A DNA stretch of 64,000 nt from Shewanella electrodiphila (lineage in GTDB: Bacteria; Pseudomonadota; Gammaproteobacteria; Enterobacterales; Shewanellaceae). Both the position numbers and the translations under genes were made by a program. Shown piece after piece: positions 38,335 through 48,170 of the stretch. Location of the stretch: positions 124,001 through 188,000 of the forward strand of contig NZ_JAKIKU010000007.1 in the NCBI RefSeq assembly GCF_023283985.1. Direction: 5' to 3'. Numbering within the stretch: the first letter of the stretch is position 1; the number at the start of each line of letters is the position of its first letter. Below the pieces are notes generated by a model. It was not told the DNA's origin. It saw nothing but the letters and a program-made list of their open reading frames with translations, and made no database searches.

Positions 38335-39165
38335 ATGAATATTATTGAATTTATAACAGCAAACCTGTCTACCATTATTGCTTTGGCTGCCACTGGTGTC
38401 GTTGCGGGCATTTTAGCGGGCTTGTTGGGGGTAGGAGGCGGCATCGTTATTGTGCCAGTACTGTATTTTTTGTTTCAAGGTTTTGGGGTGTCAGCTGAAT
38501 CAGCTATGTTGGTTGCGACTGCTACCTCGCTGGCAACCATAGTGCCAACCTCGGTGAGTTCGATTCGATCTCATAATCAAAAAGGCAATGTCGATTTTGA
38601 ACTGCTTAAGCGTTGGGGAGGATTTATTCTGCTCGGCGTTTTACTGGGGAGTTGGCTTGTGACGCGTGTTGATGGTGCTATCTTGACGGCGATGTTTGCC
38701 ATCATTGCAACCTTATCAGCACTAAACATGTTATTGAGAACGGGGAAGTCTGCGCTTTTTCAACAATTACCCGGCAAAGCGGGCCAAACGATGATGGGCA
38801 CTTCTATTGGTTTTTTTAGTTCAATGGTGGGTATTGGCGGCGGTACTATTTCGGTGCCATTACTGACGTTATTTAATTATCCTGCGCATAAGGCTGTTGG
38901 CACGGCTGCGGCGATTGGGCTCATTATTTCATTGCCTGCTGCACTGACTATGCTGATATTGGCGAGCACTCCAAGCGATGCGCCAGTTGGGACATTGGGT
39001 CTAGTTAACCTATTTGGCTTTATGTGTATTGTCCCTTTGACGGTGTTATTTGCGCCGGTTGGTGCATCGCTCGGGGCAAAACTGGATGCTGCTAAATTGA
39101 AGAAGATCTTTGCTTTGGTATTACTCTTTACGGGGTTGCGTATGTTGATACAACCTTTTCTATAA
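38335..39165 (+). CDS. TauE/SafE family sulfite/anion exporter
   Basis: A 276-residue membrane protein with about eight helices in two repeats. Each repeat begins with the family motif: GVVAGILAGLLGVGGGIVIVPVL near residue 22 and GTSIGFFSSMVGIGGGTISVPLL near 157. Members export sulfite, sulfoacetate or related organic anions; the substrate here is not known. The start at 38335 is an ATG; a TTG 15 bases earlier is in frame but less likely. Transcribed alone and convergent with the methionine synthase pair. Confidence 0.88.
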   Translation: MNIIEFITANLSTIIALAATGVVAGILAGLLGVGGGIVIVPVLYFLFQGFGVSAESAMLVATATSLATIVPTSVSSIRSHNQKGNVDFELLKRWGGFILLGVLLGSWLVTRVDGAILTAMFAIIATLSALNMLLRTGKSALFQQLPGKAGQTMMGTSIGFFSSMVGIGGGTISVPLLTLFNYPAHKAVGTAAAIGLIISLPAALTMLILASTPSDAPVGTLGLVNLFGFMCIVPLTVLFAPVGASLGAKLDAAKLKKIFALVLLFTGLRMLIQPFL

Positions 39166-39224
39166 CTTGTTTATTTAGCTGTCTGTTTAGCTTCTCACTT
39201 TAGTGTTTCACTTTAGGAGGATTG

Positions 39225-39251
39225 GGTAAGTGCTCAGGTTAAGCACTTACC
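39225..39251. terminator. Hairpin between convergent genes
   Basis: GGTAAGTGCT / AGCACTTACC with a seven-base loop. It lacks a long T run, so termination may be weak. Confidence 0.55.
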
Positions 39252-39281
39252 ATTAGCCTTTCTAACTCGGGGTTTACGCTT

Positions 39282-40334
39282 TTATCGTTCGCTCATTGAT
39301 AGTTCCTTTCGAACAATATCAGCCCCTGCTGTTAATGCTTGTAACTTTCCTCTTGCGACATCACGAGATAACGGCGCCATGCCGCAGTTAGTGCATGGGT
39401 ACAGCTTATCAGCATCGACGTATTTAAGCGCTTCACGTAAGGTGTTGGCGACTTCTTCTGGTGTTTCAATGCTGTTGCTGGCGACATCAATAGCGCCGAC
39501 CATTACTTTTTTACCGCGAATAAGCTCAAGCAGTTCGATGGGCACATGGGAGTTGTGACATTCCAGCGATATAATATCGATATTAGATTGTTGTAGCTTA
39601 GGGAAAGCTTGCTCATATTGGCGCCACTCAGTACCTAAGGTCTTTTTCCAATCCGTGTTGGCTTTAATACCGTAGCCATAGCAAATATGCACCGCGGTTT
39701 CACACTTAAGCCCTTCAATGGCTCGCTCTAAACAAGCAATACCCCATTCATTCACTTCGTCAAAAAATACATTAAATGCAGGCTCATCAAATTGAATAAT
39801 ATCAACACCTGCAGCCTCTAACTCTTTCGCTTCTTGGTTGAGAATTTTGGCAAACTCCCAAGCCAGTTTTTCACGGCTTTGATAATGGGCATCATAAAGA
39901 GTATCTATCATGGTCATAGGGCCAGGTAGCGCCCATTTGATCGGTTGATTGGTTTGTTTTCGCAGTATTTTTGCGTCTTCAACAAACACTGACTTTGGCC
40001 GAGAAACCGCACCGACTACTGTTGGAACGCTGGCGTCATAACGGTCACGAATTTTAATGGTTTTACGCTGTTCAAAATCGACACCCGTTAAGTGCTCAAT
40101 AAAGGTGGTCACAAAGTGTTGGCGAGTTTGTTCGCCATCACTGACGATATCAATACCCGATTGCTGTTGCTCATGTAGTGATAAACGCAGCGCATCGTGC
40201 TTACCGTCAATCAACTCTGCGCCCTGTAATTTCCAAGGTGACCAAAGCGCTTCAGGCTCTGCCAGCCATGAAGGTTTAGGTAAACTGCCAGCCGTTGATG
40301 TTGGCAGTAATGTTTTCACTGTATTCGTCGTCAT
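39282..40334 (-). CDS. mesD: MesD-type core methionine synthase (MetE C-terminal domain only)
   Basis: A 350-residue protein that matches only the catalytic C-terminal half of cobalamin-independent methionine synthase MetE. Zinc ligands are visible as HxC in AVHICYGYG and Cys in YPCTNCGMAP; the acidic ligand region is in ISLECHNSH. It lacks the N-terminal folate-binding half. Short MetE-like enzymes paired with a DUF1852 gene are known as MesD/MesX, described as folate-independent methionine synthases; the actual methyl donor is not established. The partner gene lies 76 bases upstream on the same strand, as expected. Confidence 0.85.
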   Translation of the reverse strand: MTTNTVKTLLPTSTAGSLPKPSWLAEPEALWSPWKLQGAELIDGKHDALRLSLHEQQQSGIDIVSDGEQTRQHFVTTFIEHLTGVDFEQRKTIKIRDRYDASVPTVVGAVSRPKSVFVEDAKILRKQTNQPIKWALPGPMTMIDTLYDAHYQSREKLAWEFAKILNQEAKELEAAGVDIIQFDEPAFNVFFDEVNEWGIACLERAIEGLKCETAVHICYGYGIKANTDWKKTLGTEWRQYEQAFPKLQQSNIDIISLECHNSHVPIELLELIRGKKVMVGAIDVASNSIETPEEVANTLREALKYVDADKLYPCTNCGMAPLSRDVARGKLQALTAGADIVRKELSMSER

Positions 40335-40410
40335 AAGTGCTGCTGTCCGTTTGGCTAAAAGTGTTTCGATTGCGATTGTTTATTCATGTGCTTGTTAATA
40401 GCGCTGCTGA

Positions 40411-41388
40411 TTAAAGCGAGTAGCTCGCAGACCATTGCTCTAATATGGCTTGATACGGTTTAATGAAGTACTCCTCGGCAAACTTACCCTGTTTTATGGC
40501 TAATTTACTGCGCTCATCTCGGTCATAAACAATCTGAGTGATAGAGTGATCTTGATTGCTCAAGTTAGGTTGATAACAGTTACCTGCCACGGCATTCGCG
40601 TTATAAATTTCAGGGCGGTAAATCTTTTGAAACGTCTCCATAGTGCTGATGGTGCTAATTAACTCAAGGTTGCTGTAATCATTGAGTAAATCTCCAAAGA
40701 AATAGAATGCTAGAGGCGCCACACTTTTAGGCGGCATAAAATAGCGCACTTGTAGACCCATCTTTTTGAAATATTGCTCAGTTAACGACGACTCATTTGG
40801 TTGGTACTCATAGCCCAATAATGGATGTTGATTGCCTGTGCGCTGATAGGTTTTGTTATCTGACACACTCAGGCATATTACGGGTGTTTTTTTAAAGTGC
40901 TGTTTATAGGTATCTGAATTAACAAAATACTTGAACAGCTTGCCGTGTAAGTCGCCGAAGGTATCAGGAATGCTAAATTGGCTTTGGCCTTTATTATGCT
41001 CAGACAGTAATACGCTAAAGTCGTAATCTCGCACATAAGATGAGAAGTTATTGCCGACTATGCCTTCAATCCGCTCGTTGGTTTGATGATCAATAATATG
41101 GGTTTTTAATACTTCAATGGAGGGGAACGTCTGTCCACTGTTTTCAATTTCCATATCAACAGAGACAATTTCAAGCTCAACTGAATAACGGTCAGCTTTT
41201 GGGTTGTCCCAGTAAGCTAACGCATTAAAACTATTATCAATCATTTTTAACGCATTACGTAAGTTCTGTTGGCGGCTCTCACCTCTGGCCAAATTAGCAA
41301 AGTTAGTGGTAATACGGGTACTGTCTGATGGCTGGTAGTTCTCATCGAGACAGATGTTTTTAATCGTAAAAGTAAATTCGTTATTCAT
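40411..41388 (-). CDS. mesX: MesX (DUF1852 family), partner of MesD
   Basis: A 325-residue soluble protein with the DUF1852 signature start NNEFTFTIKNICLDENYQPSDSTRITTNFANLARGE and the conserved ALKMIDNSFNALAYWDNP. DUF1852 members are found next to short MetE-like genes and, for MesD, are needed for methionine synthesis in vivo. The start at 41388 (MNNEF) matches the family; a codon 18 bases upstream would add six residues. A MetR-like palindrome lies about 170 bases upstream. Confidence 0.88.
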   Translation of the reverse strand: MNNEFTFTIKNICLDENYQPSDSTRITTNFANLARGESRQQNLRNALKMIDNSFNALAYWDNPKADRYSVELEIVSVDMEIENSGQTFPSIEVLKTHIIDHQTNERIEGIVGNNFSSYVRDYDFSVLLSEHNKGQSQFSIPDTFGDLHGKLFKYFVNSDTYKQHFKKTPVICLSVSDNKTYQRTGNQHPLLGYEYQPNESSLTEQYFKKMGLQVRYFMPPKSVAPLAFYFFGDLLNDYSNLELISTISTMETFQKIYRPEIYNANAVAGNCYQPNLSNQDHSITQIVYDRDERSKLAIKQGKFAEEYFIKPYQAILEQWSASYSL

Positions 41389-41555
41389 GATGTTCTGGTA
41401 TCCCATCTTGTGTAATCAAAGCTGAATATTGGTTAATATTTTTAGTATTTTGCTGCTTTTTGATAACTGCCAGTCAGCAGTTTCAAGTTTTTCTAAGCTG
41501 TGTTTGATTTATACGTGTTTCATTACTTGATGAAAATTGATTAAATTTCCGCTGC

Positions 41556-41576
41556 AACATGAGCGTTGTTCATGTT
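41556..41576 (-). promoter_or_regulatory. MetR-like palindrome upstream of mesX-mesD
   Basis: Arms AACATGA and TCATGTT separated by seven bases. The core TGAG-CGTTG-TTCA fits the MetR consensus TGAA-N5-TTCA at seven of eight positions. It lies in the 590-base divergent gap (41389-41982) before the XRE regulator. No SAM riboswitch or MetJ box was recognised there; the rest of the gap shows nothing clear. Confidence 0.5.
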
Positions 41577-41982
41577 GAGTTTTGGGTGAAGAAAATGGCT
41601 GAGATAGCGCGGTATTAAAACGCTAATAATGGGAGCTGTCAGGGTAGGCGTAACTTGTTTGAATTAGTGGCCACGTTATTGGTTAACCATGCCTGAAATG
41701 ATGCTTGCTGATTTGTCACCTGAAGGGATAAAGCGACAAGATTTGAGCGCCTCGACAGCATAAGATATCGGTGCTTTTTAATATCGATAGGGTGGAAGAG
41801 TATTTTGCACCGTGTTTCAGATTCTGTGCTTATTTAGCGATTAGATACAAAATATGGCTGAAATATGGCTTAATAATCAATAACGCAACTGCTGGTTGAC
41901 AGATTAACAAGCTGGCTTGCTAGTGAGCAACTGCCTGATTTCTTATGCTTGCTGCTCAATTATTGATTAAAAGGACTCACTA

Positions 41983-42963
41983 ATGATACTTGCAGATAAG
42001 ATTATTAGATTAAGGAAGAAACTGGGCTGGTCGCAGGAAGAGTTGGCTGAGAAAGTGAATGTTTCTCGTCAGTCTGTTTCTAAATGGGAAGGGGCAAATA
42101 GCATTCCTGATTTAAATAAAATCATTATGCTTTCACAGATTTTTGATGTGTCTACAGACTTCTTACTAAAGGATGAGCACGAGGAATTTGAAGTTGCTAC
42201 GGAAGCCAAAGAACCAGGCATTAACCATATTACCCTAGAGCAAGCGACTGAGTATGTTGAGCATAAAATCGCAATGACAAATCTTGTTTCTAAAGGCGTG
42301 GTTTTGTGTGTGTGTTCTGCAATGCCGTTATTTTTCTTTATGGCGATGGCGGAAACGAATCGATTAAACATGACGGGTGATATCGCAGCGGCATTGGGTA
42401 TTGTGAGTGTGTTGATTTTGGTGTCAGTTGGAGTGAGCTTTTTTATCAAGACAAACCAATATCAAGATGAAATAGCGGCGATAGAAGATGAACCATTTGA
42501 ACTCGCTTATGGTGTTCACAGCGTGTTTCATGAAAAGCGTAAACAGTTTAGACCGGCTTATAATTTGCGTTTATCTGTAGGTATCTTCTGTTTTATTGTT
42601 AGCTTTGTTCCGCTGCTGTGCGTGAGTATTTTTTCTTTTGAGCAAGACATCGTTTTATTAATGATAGATGTACTGCTTTTTATCATTGCAGTTGGCCTAT
42701 TCATTATTTTACCGGTTTCAGCAAAATATGATGCCTATAGCAATGTATTGAAAGAAGCCGTTAAAGAGACAGAGACAACTAGACGTACTAAACGAGCCGA
42801 GAAGTTGGCTGGATTTTATTGGCCCTTGCTGATTGCTATCTATCTTGGCTGGAGCTTTTGGACAATGGCTTGGGGTATCACTTGGATTATTTGGCCTGTT
42901 GGCGCCGTACTGTTTGCCGCACTCGTTGGCTTGATGGAATTACTTCACAAAGACACGCCTTAA
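41983..42963 (+). CDS. XRE-family regulator fused to a membrane domain
   Basis: A 326-residue protein. Residues 1-65 are a helix-turn-helix of the Cro/C1 type (LADKIIRLRKKLGWSQEELAEKVNVSRQSVSKWEGANSIPDL). An acidic linker and a long membrane part follow, with about six helices in three pairs (about 102-150, 200-245, 278-318). Such membrane-bound XRE proteins usually act as local regulators responding to membrane or cell-wall signals. No obvious partner operon adjoins it; a dcuA gene lies 400 bases downstream behind a repeat. Confidence 0.8.
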   Translation: MILADKIIRLRKKLGWSQEELAEKVNVSRQSVSKWEGANSIPDLNKIIMLSQIFDVSTDFLLKDEHEEFEVATEAKEPGINHITLEQATEYVEHKIAMTNLVSKGVVLCVCSAMPLFFFMAMAETNRLNMTGDIAAALGIVSVLILVSVGVSFFIKTNQYQDEIAAIEDEPFELAYGVHSVFHEKRKQFRPAYNLRLSVGIFCFIVSFVPLLCVSIFSFEQDIVLLMIDVLLFIIAVGLFIILPVSAKYDAYSNVLKEAVKETETTRRTKRAEKLAGFYWPLLIAIYLGWSFWTMAWGITWIIWPVGAVLFAALVGLMELLHKDTP

Positions 42964-43050
42964 TTAATACGTGGGAATTCAGGGGGGCGAAGTCAGTGCG
43001 TCGAAAGAAACTTGGAGCAAATCGCCAAGGGTAAACCTCTTCTGCGCACA

Positions 43051-43258
43051 ATACATTTTATTCTGCATAATAAAGCCGATAACGTCGTAAAAATGGACAA
43101 CAAACGCTGCCCGTAGGGGGCGGTTAAATCGGATTCTGCATTGTTGAGCGTTTTTTGCGAACAAGAGTGCTTAAATTGCTAGGCGGCAATTCACAGCCCG
43201 CGCTTATTCCGTTTTTATCTCGAACAAAACTCAACCTGCAATGAACAACACGCCCTAG
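43051..43258. repeat. MITE-like repeat family, copy A (left end lost)
   Basis: From about 43057 the sequence follows the copy at 63278-63477 (CCGATAACG, GTAAAAATGG, CAACAAACGCTGCCC) and ends in the same right terminus, ACACGCCCTAG at 43248-43258. It also contains an internal block (43169-43225, ATTGCTAGGCGGCAATTCACAG and following) shared with the copy at 48171 but missing from the third. The left terminal repeat is not recognisable. Confidence 0.65.
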
Positions 43259-43368
43259 TTAACACTTATTGATAATTGTTCTGCTAATTAAGGTTTTATT
43301 GATTTAATCATCTATAAGATCTATTAGCTTTGCAGTAGAGTGCGCGCAATTATGGCTTGGGAGGATTT

Positions 43369-44670
43369 ATGGTAACAATTGAGTTAGTGGTGGTATTAGC
43401 AGCCATCTTTATCGGCGCACGGATTGGCGGCATTGGTATTGGCTTTGCTGGTGGTTTAGGTGTGTTGGTGTTAACTCTTGGGTTAGGTATGACCCCAGGC
43501 ACCATTCCTATTGATGTGATTCTGATTATCATGTCGGTCATCGCAGCGATTGCGGCGATGCAAGTTGCGGGTGGATTGCAATATTTAGTTAATATTGCTG
43601 AACGGATCTTACGCCGAAATCCTAAGCAGGTAATTTTTTTAGCCCCAGTTGTGACTTACACAATGACATTGTTTGCGGGTACGGGACACACAGCATTTTC
43701 CACTTTGCCCGTTATTGCTGAAGTAGCTAAAGAGCAGGGCATTCGTCCCTCAAGGCCATTAAGTATTGCCGTTGTTGCCTCTCAAATTGCGATTACAGCG
43801 TCACCGATTTCAGCTGCAGTTGTGCTTATGAGTGGCATGCTTGAAAGTAAAGGCGTGGGCTATATCAGTTTATTGATGATTTGTATTCCATCTACTTTTC
43901 TTGCTTGTATGGTCGGTGCTTTTGTTGCCCAATTTATGGGTAAAGAGTTAAAAGATGACCCGGTTTATCAAGAACGTGTTGCGCAAGGTTTAGTGAGCAA
44001 ACGCGAAACAAATAGCATTGAGTTACCTGCGAGCGCTAAGCGTTCAGTGATGGTTTTTCTGGTAGCTATTGTGGCGGTGGTGTTTTATGCCACGGCGATT
44101 AGTGATGCTGTTGCGCTTATTGAGAATCCGACATTACCGCGAAATGAAGCCATTATGGTGTTTATGTTAACCGCCGCCACCGCTATTACCCTGTTTTGTA
44201 AAGTGGATACGGCAGAGGTGCTTAATGCTGCGACGTTTAAGTCGGGTATGAGCGCGTGTATTTGTGTATTAGGTGTAGCGTGGCTTGGTGACACCTTTGT
44301 ATCAGGGCATTTAGAAGAGATTAAAGCGCTATCGGGTGGCTTGTTAGAAGAGCACTCGTGGATGTTGGCTATTATTTTGTTTTTAGCGAGCATGTTGCTG
44401 TACTCGCAAGCAGCAACAACTGCTGCATTAATGCCATCAGCATTTATGCTAGGGGTTAGCCCAGAGGCGGCCATTGCTTCGTTTGCAGCAGTGAGTGCGT
44501 TATTCGTATTGCCAACGTATCCAACCTTGTTGGCTGCAGTTGAAATGGATGACACTGGCTCTACCCGCATTGGTCAATGGGTATTTAATCATCCTTTTGT
44601 GATACCGGGTGTGGTGTCTATTGTGAGTTCAGTGATTATCGGCTTTGTACTTGCTGAGATGATTTTATAG
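43369..44670 (+). CDS. dcuA: Anaerobic C4-dicarboxylate transporter DcuA
   Basis: A 433-residue membrane protein that exchanges fumarate, succinate, malate or aspartate. Along its length it follows E. coli DcuA rather than DcuB: GARIGGIGIGFAGGLGVLVL at the start, AAIAAMQVAGGLQYLV, LFAGTGHTAFSTLPVIAEVAKEQG, FKSGMSACICVLGVAWLGDTFV and ATTAALMPSAFMLGVSPEAAIASFAAVS. The start at 43369 has GGGAGGA six to ten bases upstream; a TTG 12 bases earlier is in frame. It supplies fumarate to or removes succinate from the respiratory chain ending in FccA. It has its own terminator. Confidence 0.93.
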   Translation: MVTIELVVVLAAIFIGARIGGIGIGFAGGLGVLVLTLGLGMTPGTIPIDVILIIMSVIAAIAAMQVAGGLQYLVNIAERILRRNPKQVIFLAPVVTYTMTLFAGTGHTAFSTLPVIAEVAKEQGIRPSRPLSIAVVASQIAITASPISAAVVLMSGMLESKGVGYISLLMICIPSTFLACMVGAFVAQFMGKELKDDPVYQERVAQGLVSKRETNSIELPASAKRSVMVFLVAIVAVVFYATAISDAVALIENPTLPRNEAIMVFMLTAATAITLFCKVDTAEVLNAATFKSGMSACICVLGVAWLGDTFVSGHLEEIKALSGGLLEEHSWMLAIILFLASMLLYSQAATTAALMPSAFMLGVSPEAAIASFAAVSALFVLPTYPTLLAAVEMDDTGSTRIGQWVFNHPFVIPGVVSIVSSVIIGFVLAEMIL

Positions 44671-44725
44671 GCATAAATACGATTAGTTTTACTATCTAGT
44701 CATACAAGCTGTAACTGAAAGTTGT

Positions 44726-44750
44726 TTGGGGTAGCTTATTGCTACCCCAA
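44726..44750 (+). terminator. Terminator of dcuA
   Basis: TTGGGGTAGC-TTATT-GCTACCCCAA, perfect ten-base stem followed by TTATTT, about 55 bases after the stop. Confidence 0.85.
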
Positions 44751-44762
44751 TTATTTGCAGGG

Positions 44763-44822
44763 CTATTTATCTAGTTATTTATCTAGTTATTTATCTAGCT
44801 ATTTGCTTAGTTATTTCTCTAA
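44763..44822. repeat. 12-bp tandem repeat, five units
   Basis: Five consecutive 12-mers of (C/T)TATTTATCTAG type, the second and third identical and the last two diverged. They lie between dcuA and the end of yqhA. Confidence 0.85.
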
Positions 44823-44842
44823 TGAGTTAGCACAAATAGTGA

Positions 44843-45334
44843 TTATTTGGTGCGGCTTATTTTGTCGAGATAGCCCATGACAAAGGCTGATAACACAAAA
44901 GTGATATGGATAAGTAAGTACCACATGATTTTGTCGTTTTCGATATTTTCGGCATTCATAAACACCTTCAATAAATGAATCGATGAGATGGCGACAATTG
45001 AGGCCGCGACTTTGTTTTTAAGCGAGCCTGAATCCATCTTGCCAAGCCAGTTGAGCTTTTCATCTTTATCAGCGACATCAAGTTGTGAGACAAAGTTTTC
45101 ATAGCCTGAAAACATCACCATCACGATGAGCCCGCCAACCAAAGTGATATCAATCAGTGATAAGGCAATTAGCACTAAATCAACTTCTTTCATTTGAAAG
45201 ATAATCGGTAAGATATGAAAGATCTCCTGAAAGAACTTCAGACCCAGTGCAATCAAAATCAGGCTTAATCCTAGATAAATTGGCGCCATGATCCAGCGTG
45301 ATGCATACATCAATTTCTCAAACATTTGTTCCAT
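44843..45334 (-). CDS. yqhA: YqhA/UPF0114 family membrane protein
   Basis: A 163-residue membrane protein with four hydrophobic segments (about 12-35, 50-78, 105-128, 135-155). It carries the UPF0114 pattern: [18 protein letters not shown], then [29 protein letters not shown] and [31 protein letters not shown]. Function is unknown. A hairpin (AAAATCGCT / AGCGATTTT) lies 20-50 bases before the ATG and may sit in the mRNA leader. Confidence 0.85.
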   Translation of the reverse strand: MEQMFEKLMYASRWIMAPIYLGLSLILIALGLKFFQEIFHILPIIFQMKEVDLVLIALSLIDITLVGGLIVMVMFSGYENFVSQLDVADKDEKLNWLGKMDSGSLKNKVAASIVAISSIHLLKVFMNAENIENDKIMWYLLIHITFVLSAFVMGYLDKISRTK

Positions 45335-45644
45335 TGGTAATCCAACCTTTAAAATAAAAATCGCTACTCATCAGCGATTTTCGAACAATACCACAATGAT
45401 GCTAATCCACACTCATCATTTTATCTTTCATCAAGATAATAAGTTTAGGTTATTTATCGGCACTGATGAGTTTACTTAAATTCAAGGCGCTAACTTAATT
45501 GTAGGTAGAACAAATATTGATATTGATGCACTTCAAAGCTGTAGATATTTTTTCTTGCTTGGCAAATCCATTGCCATTTTACTGATGCTAATAGCGCACG
45601 ACTTTAGCTTTGAGGTGTCTTGCGCTAATGGCTATTAGTTATTG
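45335..45644. other. Gap between yqhA and the SulP transporter
   Basis: About 310 bases. It holds the yqhA leader hairpin at about 45357-45381 and the 3' flank of the SulP gene. No gene or clear terminator otherwise. Confidence 0.4.
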
Positions 45645-47330
45645 CTAGTTATGTCCAACCTTGGCTTGATTGTTAAGGCCCACATGCTTCAACGCCGCTT
45701 GTAGCGCTTCATAGCGGAATAAGAAGGTATTTTGCTCAGGCAATGAATCAATCACTCGGAACTTATTTAATTGCTCACGGGTTTGCGGATTTGGGCACAA
45801 TAAAAACACTTCACAATGAGCATCTTGGGCATCTTTAATCGCATTTTCTAGAGCTAAACCGACAGTCACATCAATCATGGGGACGTCGGTTAAATCTAAA
45901 ATCATCGCTTCATATTCGCTAATACTGTTGTGTTGACGTGATATTGCTTTCGATACGCTGAAAATCATCGGCCCCGACAAATAAAAGAACAACACTTTGC
46001 CGTTGGCTTGATCCAATAAATCACTTTCGCTTTGCGTGAGTGGTACTGTGTTTTGGTCTGCATCACTTATGGCTTTGACTTGGCGAGCTTGTTCACGGCT
46101 AAGGCGTTCAATAATGATGATGTTTGAGATAAACACCCCTAATCCGACCGCAACAATCAAATCGACAAACACAGTAAGCAGCATAACGCCGTACATGATG
46201 GCCATGCCTGCAACACTGACTTTATGAGCGCGCTGAATAAAGCTCCAATCTAAAATATTAAAGCCCACATAGACAGCAATACCAGCCAGTACCGCCATCG
46301 GAATAGGTTCGGTTAATCCACCTGCCACTAACACAACTAATGCCAGTACTAACGCACGTGTCATGCCTGAAACCGGCGAACGCGCACCTACTTGAATGTT
46401 GGTGACTGTGCCCATCGTTGCGCCTGCACCGGGTAATGCGCCAAATAAACCGGCCAACATATTAGCCAAACCTTGGCCGCGTAATTCTTTATCTGAATCA
46501 TGTTCTTTACGGGTTAATGAGTCGCCAATCACGGCTGTCAGTAAGGTATCAATACAGCCTAAAGTTCCGAGCACTAAGGCATCAATAATCATGGTGGTGA
46601 AGATTTCACTATTGATATGCGGGATGACGATTGAAGGAAGGCCTGCTGGGATCTCGCCAATTCGGCGTATGCTGTCATCATCAAAAAATATGATCGACAG
46701 TAATGTGACTGCGATTAACGCGACCAGTTGTGCGGGGACATATTTACGGTATTTTTGTGGGAATAAAAATAAGGTGACTAGGGTTAATATGCCTAAAAAT
46801 AGTTCTTTGAAATCTATGTTTAGTAAGGTTTCAGGCAGCGCATTAAGTGTCCCAATAACACCGCCAGCAGGAGCTGCATGGCCTAAAAGTGGCGACAACT
46901 GTAAGATGATCAAGATAATACCAATGCCAGACATGAAACCAGACACTACGCTGTAGGGCATTAAGGTGACATATTTACCTAATTTGAGCATACCCAGCAA
47001 AAACTGAAATGCACCAGCCATCATCACAATGGTAAATGAAATTGCTACGCCTGATTCTGGATATTTGGCCACCATGGTGGTCAAAATAGCCGTCATGATC
47101 ACTGTCATTGGGCCCGTAGGCTCAGAAATTAGTGTCGAAGAACCGCCAAATAATGCGGCAAAAAAACCAACGAGAATGGCGCCCCATAACCCCGCTTCTG
47201 CGCCAGCACCTGACGCTACACCAAAGGCGAGAGCAAGTGGTAATGAAATAATGGCAGTAGTAACACCACCAAATATATCTCCCTTTAGACTGACATCTTG
47301 AAAGCGTTGTTTAAACAAAGCGAATACCAC
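45645..47330 (-). CDS. SulP family anion transporter with STAS domain
   Basis: A 561-residue inner-membrane transporter. The SLC26/SulP core spans about 10-400, with the family segments GGVTTAIISLPLALAFGVASGAG and a TLISEPTGPMTVIM loop near 65-80. A cytoplasmic STAS domain covers about 440-550, with a hydrophobic strand and DLTDVPMIDVTVGLALENA. Substrates in the family range from sulfate to bicarbonate and organic anions. No carbonic anhydrase or sulfate gene lies nearby to decide. Monocistronic. Confidence 0.92.
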   Translation of the reverse strand: MVFALFKQRFQDVSLKGDIFGGVTTAIISLPLALAFGVASGAGAEAGLWGAILVGFFAALFGGSSTLISEPTGPMTVIMTAILTTMVAKYPESGVAISFTIVMMAGAFQFLLGMLKLGKYVTLMPYSVVSGFMSGIGIILIILQLSPLLGHAAPAGGVIGTLNALPETLLNIDFKELFLGILTLVTLFLFPQKYRKYVPAQLVALIAVTLLSIIFFDDDSIRRIGEIPAGLPSIVIPHINSEIFTTMIIDALVLGTLGCIDTLLTAVIGDSLTRKEHDSDKELRGQGLANMLAGLFGALPGAGATMGTVTNIQVGARSPVSGMTRALVLALVVLVAGGLTEPIPMAVLAGIAVYVGFNILDWSFIQRAHKVSVAGMAIMYGVMLLTVFVDLIVAVGLGVFISNIIIIERLSREQARQVKAISDADQNTVPLTQSESDLLDQANGKVLFFYLSGPMIFSVSKAISRQHNSISEYEAMILDLTDVPMIDVTVGLALENAIKDAQDAHCEVFLLCPNPQTREQLNKFRVIDSLPEQNTFLFRYEALQAALKHVGLNNQAKVGHN

Positions 47331-47745
47331 CTAAAACGTTAGCAACACAAAATTTTTGCAGCATTGTATAGTGAATATATTAATGGGATCAATGTCGCAA
47401 ATGTAATTGAATTTGTGAGCTTGTTTTGCAAATGAGATTTATTGCATGAGATTACATTTTTAGGCAGAATTTCGCTAAATAAGGCCATGTCTTTTAGAGT
47501 TATTAGCTTCTTAAATATAGCTTCTTAAGCTGTGGTTTCTTTAAGCTTGGGTTAATTTAAGCTTGGCCGCCGTAGTGCTTTTTTATCTGCATGTTGGACA
47601 GTGTGAACCGATTTTTAAAGCAGACAAATTATAAATTACTGCTAAGTTCAAGCTCATTATATTGATTTAATCTTGGCCTCAGGTAGGGTTGTTACAGTCT
47701 GTTACGACGTCAATTAATTCAACACTTAAAGAGAGCATTGCTATT
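47331..47745. other. Divergent gap upstream of the SulP gene
   Basis: About 415 bases, no gene. AAGCTT-containing near repeats (TTTAAGCTTGG, twice at about 47530-47570) are the only structure seen. Confidence 0.4.
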
Positions 47746-48150
47746 ATGGGGACTTCTAATTCAAACACTACTCGCCGCAAGCCTTTAGTGGGCTTGGGTA
47801 TTGTCGCTGCTATTATCGTATTGGTTGCGGTAGTTTTTTCGGTTTTGCCAAAAGGTTTTAAAACTTCCCATGAGGATATTGGTTCGGGTATCTCTGCAGT
47901 CGTATTTGTCTATGATCCCAACCTTGCTGTAAGTAATAGCCAGACAGAGCAAATGAATGAGGCTCGTGGTGCATTAGGTGATGATGTTGCATTTCTTATT
48001 GCAAGGATCGGTACCCCAGAGGGTGACCAGTTTATTGGCAAGTATCAAGCCAGACCTGCTGAGGTACTCCTTTTTGAGCCAGCAGGTAAGTTGGTGAAAA
48101 GGCAGTATGCATTAATGAATGCCAATGAGCTTATGCGCTGGGTTAAGTAG
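47746..48150 (+). CDS. Small membrane-anchored thioredoxin-fold-like protein
   Basis: A 134-residue protein with one N-terminal helix (PLVGLGIVAAIIVLVAVVFSVL, residues 13-34) and a soluble part on the outer side. The soluble part runs from GSGISAVVFVYDPN to PAEVLLFEPAGKLVKRQYALMNANELMRWV, which looks like the beta-alpha-beta end of a thioredoxin fold, but no CxxC is present. Redox activity is therefore unlikely. The ATG at 47746 was chosen over an upstream TTG that adds 19 residues. Function unknown. Confidence 0.6.
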   Translation: MGTSNSNTTRRKPLVGLGIVAAIIVLVAVVFSVLPKGFKTSHEDIGSGISAVVFVYDPNLAVSNSQTEQMNEARGALGDDVAFLIARIGTPEGDQFIGKYQARPAEVLLFEPAGKLVKRQYALMNANELMRWVK

Positions 48151-48170
48151 CGAATTATCGGGGTGCATAA

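Noticed and set aside
43290-43310. FNR-like sequence upstream of dcuA (TTGAT followed by TAATCAT)
   Set aside because: Half-site spacing is wrong and the second half does not match ATCAA.
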